This document shows positions 60,037 through 64,000 of a stretch of 64,000 bases of DNA, piece after piece. This DNA is from Polytrichum commune. Taxonomy: Eukaryota; Streptophyta; Polytrichopsida; Polytrichales; Polytrichaceae. Each line of letters begins with the position of its first letter. The stretch's first letter is position 1. The stretch lies in the NCBI GenBank assembly GCA_950295325.1, contig OX485805.1, positions 32,663,501 to 32,727,500 on the forward strand, in the 5' to 3' direction. A model generated the notes under the pieces. That model was not told where the DNA came from. It did no database searches and worked only from the letters and a program-made list of their open reading frames with translations. The translations under genes and the position numbers were made by a program.

Positions 60037-61017
60037 ACGAACGCTCGTGAGTATGAGGTCCCATCACTAGCACATTTGGATTGGACGGAATGTTGTGGGT
60101 TTACGAACGTGCGTTCGTAACTACCAAAGTATACCAGAGTCGACGTTGTGACACATGTATATCAATCATTTACAATGCGAATGGTGGTTCATTTACGAAC
60201 GTGCGTTCGTAAATGTGGCATCTACGCTTTTATGTATGTGCAATTATAAATATACTGGTTGTTCATTTACGAACGTGCGTTCGTAAGTACGCCATCTATG
60301 ATTTCCTAGTGTATACATTCAGATGGGGGTTGCTGTGGTTTTACGAACGCGCGTTCGTAAGTATGAGGTCCCATCACTAGCACAGTTGGATCGGACGCAA
60401 TGTTGTGGGTTTACGGACGTGCGTTCGTAACTACCAAAGTATACCAGAGTCGACAGTGTGACACATGTATATAAATCATTTGCAATGCGAATGGTGGTTC
60501 ATTTACGAACGTGCGTTCGTAAATGTGGCATCTACGCTTTTATGTATGTGCAATTATAGATATAATGGTTGTTCATTTACGAACGTGCATTCGTAAGTAC
60601 GCCATCTATGATTTCTTGGTGTACACCTGCAGATAGTGATTGCTGTTGTTTTACGAACGTGCGTTCGTAAACATGATATCTATTTTGTCCCGATATACTC
60701 TTGGAAATTCGGGATAGTTGTGGTTTACAAATTTTTCTCGTTAATACAACATGCGAGTTCTGTACTGGTTTCCAGAAAAAACTCCTCGTTTATAAACCTT
60801 TATACCCAAACTCATTCATCCTATGCTATACGAACGTACGTTCGTGTAAATAACTTGTACGTTCTGCTCATGCAGGTCGATGGTCTGTAATTAACGAACG
60901 CACTTTCGTAAATTCCATCAGCGATCAATATGATAGCACTTTGAAAGTCTTTCTAAGTTATTGACTTCCACACATAGGCACATTCACTATTGCAGTCGTA
61001 TACGAACGGACGTTGGT
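60037..61017. repeat. Palindrome array, right of the divergent region
   Basis: Twelve copies start at 60037 (two mismatches), 60103, 60195, 60269, 60343, 60413, 60505, 60579, 60653, 60830, 60894 and 61002. Six are perfect in the 310-bp units (60103, 60195, 60269, 60343, 60505, 60653) and 60830 is also perfect; the others have one mismatch. They lie upstream of the plus-strand transposase-like gene. Confidence 0.85.
60051..60670. repeat. 310-bp tandem duplication, four palindromes per unit
   Basis: Units start at 60051 and 60361 with 'gtatgaggtcccatcactag'. Palindrome starts are offset by exactly 310 bp between units, with spacings of 92, 74 and 74 within each. The units differ by few bases; some of the differences fall inside palindromes. 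Confidence 0.9.
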
Positions 61018-61026
61018 ATTTAGAAC

Positions 61027-61578
61027 TTGACTGATTTGACATGCTGCGTTGAATGTCGTCCATGTTGGCTGTCATTCTTTCGTTTACGTTTGGGTCTCCT
61101 GGTGCCTCTGGTTTTTGTAGGTGGGATGGCGATGCATGTGGGTGGTAGTTCTCTGGAGTTGTCAACAGACATGTCGTCCTCCGTTCGTGAATGTGAAATT
61201 TCATCCTCATCCGCGTGTAGTTTTGACGACACAAACGTGGAGGGTGTGTCATTGCGTACATCCTCTCATGATTCTTTTCAAGTGCACGACAGTTCTCTAC
61301 ATTCTGGTGTGGACGACGATGACATTCCTTTATGTGCAGAATATGGTAGGGAGAAATGGGTGGGCCTTGATGTGGTTCTACTTAATGATCTAGGTGTCCC
61401 GGTGGCAAATGGCATATATAGAAACTCCGATCCCCGTGAATGTGTTGATGCCAATCCACTTGGTCTCCATGATGTTGGGGTGTGCATCTTGAATTCTTTG
61501 CTTCCGCTTGAGGTCCCTGTGACTTGGAGGTTTCATTGCGCCGATGGCCCCTTCGTCGGGTTCTCCATGAAGAAGTAA
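61027..61578 (+). CDS. DUF8039-like accessory domain ORF of a plant transposon
   Basis: The frame is open from before 61027. The first convincing ATGs are near 61125 (GGMAMHVGG). An acidic Ser/Asp-rich N-terminal part leads into a domain reading WVGLDVVLLNDLGVPVANG, GLHDVGVCILNSLL and VTWRF. This recalls the DUF8039-type module often attached to plant transposon proteins; recognition is by pattern only. The frame ends at TAA 61576, within a GTAAGC that could be a donor. The following transposase-like frame opens 9 nt later in another phase. It may be the N-terminal part of one gene with the downstream frame, through a missed intron or a frameshift. Confidence 0.4.
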   Translation: MTDLTCCVECRPCWLSFFRLRLGLLVPLVFVGGMAMHVGGSSLELSTDMSSSVRECEISSSSACSFDDTNVEGVSLRTSSHDSFQVHDSSLHSGVDDDDIPLCAEYGREKWVGLDVVLLNDLGVPVANGIYRNSDPRECVDANPLGLHDVGVCILNSLLPLEVPVTWRFHCADGPFVGFSMKK

Positions 61579-61586
61579 GCTTGTAG

Positions 61587-64000
61587 GATCATGGGCGACG
61601 GCATGAGCAAATTCAATCAACCTTGGTTTCCAACACTCGTCCTCGCAAAGGCCTCCGTAGATATGATTCTAGCCGCGCGCCTCCTGATGATAAAGAGCGT
61701 CGACGGGATCGCATAATAGGAGACGATTCTATCCGTCTTGTGTCCGCCAAGGACTGTTGTGCAAAAAGACGTTGCCAATTTTTCCCCCGTGAAAAAATTA
61801 AGTCTTTGCGTCAGGAGATGTGGCTCGCGGATTTTCGTATGAGGTCAGCAAAGAAACTCGAGGTCCATAGAAATTTGCACCTTGATGCCTATGGCCATAA
61901 GGTGGTGACCCTCGAGAATGTGGAAGTGTGTTGTACCGCATGGTATACCATTCATGCCGTCTCCAAGGTTGACTTTTATAGGTTTAGAAAGTATTCATCA
62001 TTGGGTCGTCGCTCTCGATTTCATGGCAATGCGGGCACAAAGAAACCTAGGGAGGCTACACTCCAAGCCTCCGCCACACTCTCCACGATCATAGTGCCAT
62101 TGGCCGATGCAATGCCCCACAAGACGAGGACATTGTCGACAGGGGAGAAAGTTGTTCAAATGGTGTTGCCCATGGGCACAAAATGGAAGAACATATTAAC
62201 GGATATCAACGAAGTGGGTCGCATAGTGGGTTGTGGGCCCATTTCTTTGTCCAAGTTGAGTGTCATTAAAAACCAACAATTTGCAGAATACATTTTGAAG
62301 AGACCTGGTGACAAGTTCGCGAGGTGCACGACGTGTGAAAAATACAAAGGTCTTCGAGATGCCCACCCCATAGGTACTGAGTCTCATACCAGGCATCAAG
62401 CAAAATATATTGAACATGTCAACAACCAAGAGGCTCACCGTCAAGATTACTACAAGAACCGTGCTCTGTCCATAATGAGGCCTACAGAGGTTCTAACAAT
62501 TATCCATGATAAAATGGACCACTCGAAGACCGCATGCCCTTGTTATGCTCGCAAAATAAAGGCCACGGATGGTCTTTTCAAGTTACCCGTATCTGTAACA
62601 GGTTTGTATGGCATCACAAACCTATTTTCACCCTAAATCCTATTTTATTGGGTGATTTTTCCAAATATTCTACTTCAGTGGTCTCTTCATTTTTTTGGAG
62701 ATTAACCCATCGTTTATTTTTTATAGGTATGATTGCCCACGGCCATGGGGACGTAAAATATGCCCATTATGGTTTGGATTTTTACCCTGGCGATGCTAAC
62801 CACACGGTGGGTTCATTTGCAAAACTTTTGCGCGATCTAGAGAAACCGCCGATACAGTCTTCACGTGCATTGTTTGATGGGTGTGGAACGACACCCCTTT
62901 ATGAGGCAGTGCTTGCGGGTAAGGAGGTTTGTATGTCGTCATTGCCGGAAGCATCCGGAGAGCTTATTTGTGCAAAACCTTTGCCTCCAACTCTCCACGT
63001 TCAACTTGATAATTGCGCAAAGGATATCGACATTTGTTGTCCTTTGCGCAATTATCGATTGTGGCAAAAGGTATCTTCAAGGAGGTGTTTGTGTCTTTTT
63101 TGATGGTGGGACACACACATGACGACATTGATGCGTCCTTCGGACGGTGGAGCATGAAGTTGCATGAGGAAGATTTTCCAACCATACCACTTCTTATGAA
63201 ATCGTATATGGATTTGGACCATATGCCGGTGATTCCGCACATGATCGAGGAAGTATCAGATTTTAAGGCCTTCATCAAGCCATACATGTTGAAAGGAGGG
63301 GACCGTTTGGTGGGACACACCAAAGCACAACAATTCCGATTCTATATGAGGGATGATGGTCTCCTGGCCATGCAATTCAAGCTTTTGTGCACATCTCCTA
63401 ATTGGGGCCCGGATGATGGTATACTAGTATGGCGTCAAGACAATGATGGGAAATGTTTGCTCCCGGATGGGGATCCAAAGCCTTGTAAACCCGACCCCAT
63501 GAGGAATGGACCGGAGATCATCAAAGGCATATCTGGATTCATTGAATATTGGAAGGAGTTGTGTGAGGAGGACATCACTAGATGTGTTAGAGATACTCAT
63601 GAACCATTGATTTCATATTGGGATCGCATTCGCTCGGCACTAGTGACAGTTGATGGCGACACCCGTACGACTTTGACACAAGGGTTTTGGCCACAAAGTC
63701 GTTTGACGGTTGTCGAGTCCGACACCATGTTTTTCAGCAATGGAGACGTTCGTGAAGAGTTCGCAATGGATGAACATTACGTTGGCCCTGCCCGCAATCG
63801 ACCGGCACCGTCGTTTCGTGTTGGGGTTGATTGCCACGAAGGTTATATGGTGCTCGTACAAGCTGGGGATGAGGAGCATCCCAAACCAATTTGGTTGGTG
63901 AAAGCATTGTCTTCACCCAATTTTGTTCGAACTAGCCCCAACTTTCGTCAAATTGAGGTGGAATATTGCCGTCCAAGCACTAAAGACCAGAACGTGCTTC
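61587..64000 (+). CDS. DUF7869-type transposase-like gene, interrupted, runs off the window
   Basis: Exon 61587-62601 opens in frame after a TAG and encodes a CCxxxC start (CCAKRRC), a basic region and cysteine pairs (CTTCEKY, CPCYARK). An intron follows (62602-62726, GTTTGT...TATAG), then exon 62727 onward with GMIAHGHGDVKYAHYGLD, the motif LDNCAKD at about 63008, and in a new frame from 63058 VAKGIF, GHTHDDIDASFGRW, PLLMKSYMD and PKPIWLVKALSSPNF, open to the window end. This order matches DUF7869 proteins, probable DDE/RNase-H-fold transposases whose conserved acids lie in DNxxxDNK and HTHDDID. A 49-nt hairpin (63008-63056) replaces the end of the first motif and shifts the frame, so this copy should be inactive. 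Base 61587 is the first base after a stop; the true start is unknown. Confidence 0.6.
63008..63056. repeat. Perfect 17-bp hairpin inside the transposase-like gene
   Basis: The arm GATAATTGCGCAAAGGA (63008-63024) pairs exactly with 63040-63056 around a 15-nt loop. Read on the minus strand, the same segment encodes DNCAKDNK, the motif that the plus strand starts (DNCAKD) but does not finish. So a piece of the gene has been copied and inverted in place. Confidence 0.85.

Noticed and set aside
61181-61200. Half palindrome CCGTTCGTGA in the transposase-like locus
   Set aside because: Only one arm matches, so it is not counted as a copy.

Overview
The window looks like nuclear DNA of a land plant. 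The signs are spliceosomal introns with GT-AG ends, a chloroplast-targeted LEA-like protein, HMA metal-binding proteins of plant type, a short interstitial CCCTAAA telomere-type tract, and AT-rich intergenic DNA packed with MITE-like elements and tandem repeats. A seedless plant (bryophyte, lycophyte or fern) is my inference from the transposon content and the unusual HMA architecture; it is not proven. There are no prokaryotic operons, no CRISPR array, and no rRNA or tRNA gene that I can support.

Layout. 1-4 kb: dispersed repeats, a 187/188-bp tandem satellite and a 79-bp minisatellite next to a TATA box. 4.5-7.7 kb (+): HMA gene A, four exons, with a duplicated first exon. 8-37 kb: gene-poor repeat territory with several TIR elements (11.4, 16.6-17.8, 17.9, 22.9, 33.1 and 34.6 kb), a large inverted repeat (25.6-27.0 kb), a degenerate LINE-like fragment (22.0-22.8 kb) and a GC-rich non-coding island (31.4-32.3 kb). 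37.6-40.2 kb (+): HMA gene B, a paralogue of A with the same exon plan. 41.7-44.5 kb (-): a plastid LEA-like gene with a 5'UTR intron. 44.7-48.5 kb: two copies of a 371-bp MITE family.

49-64 kb is the most interesting block. On the minus strand a four-exon gene (50435-55530, all introns phase 0) joins a ParB/Srx-like domain, a degenerate DNA-methylase-like domain, an acidic coiled-coil linker and an FCP1/NIF-type HAD domain. Facing away from it on the plus strand, and running off the window, is a DUF7869-type transposase-like gene (61-64 kb), broken at its DNxxxDNK motif by a small hairpin. About 30 copies of a 16-bp palindrome (ACGAACGNNCGTTCGT; 20 perfect) are confined to this block. They lie near the splice sites of all three introns, inside one coding exon, and in phased arrays between the two divergent genes. 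I read 49-64 kb as part of a large DNA transposon or similar selfish element. The pairing of a ParB-like protein with a parS-sized palindrome is a hypothesis, and I see no ParB helix-turn-helix region to support it.
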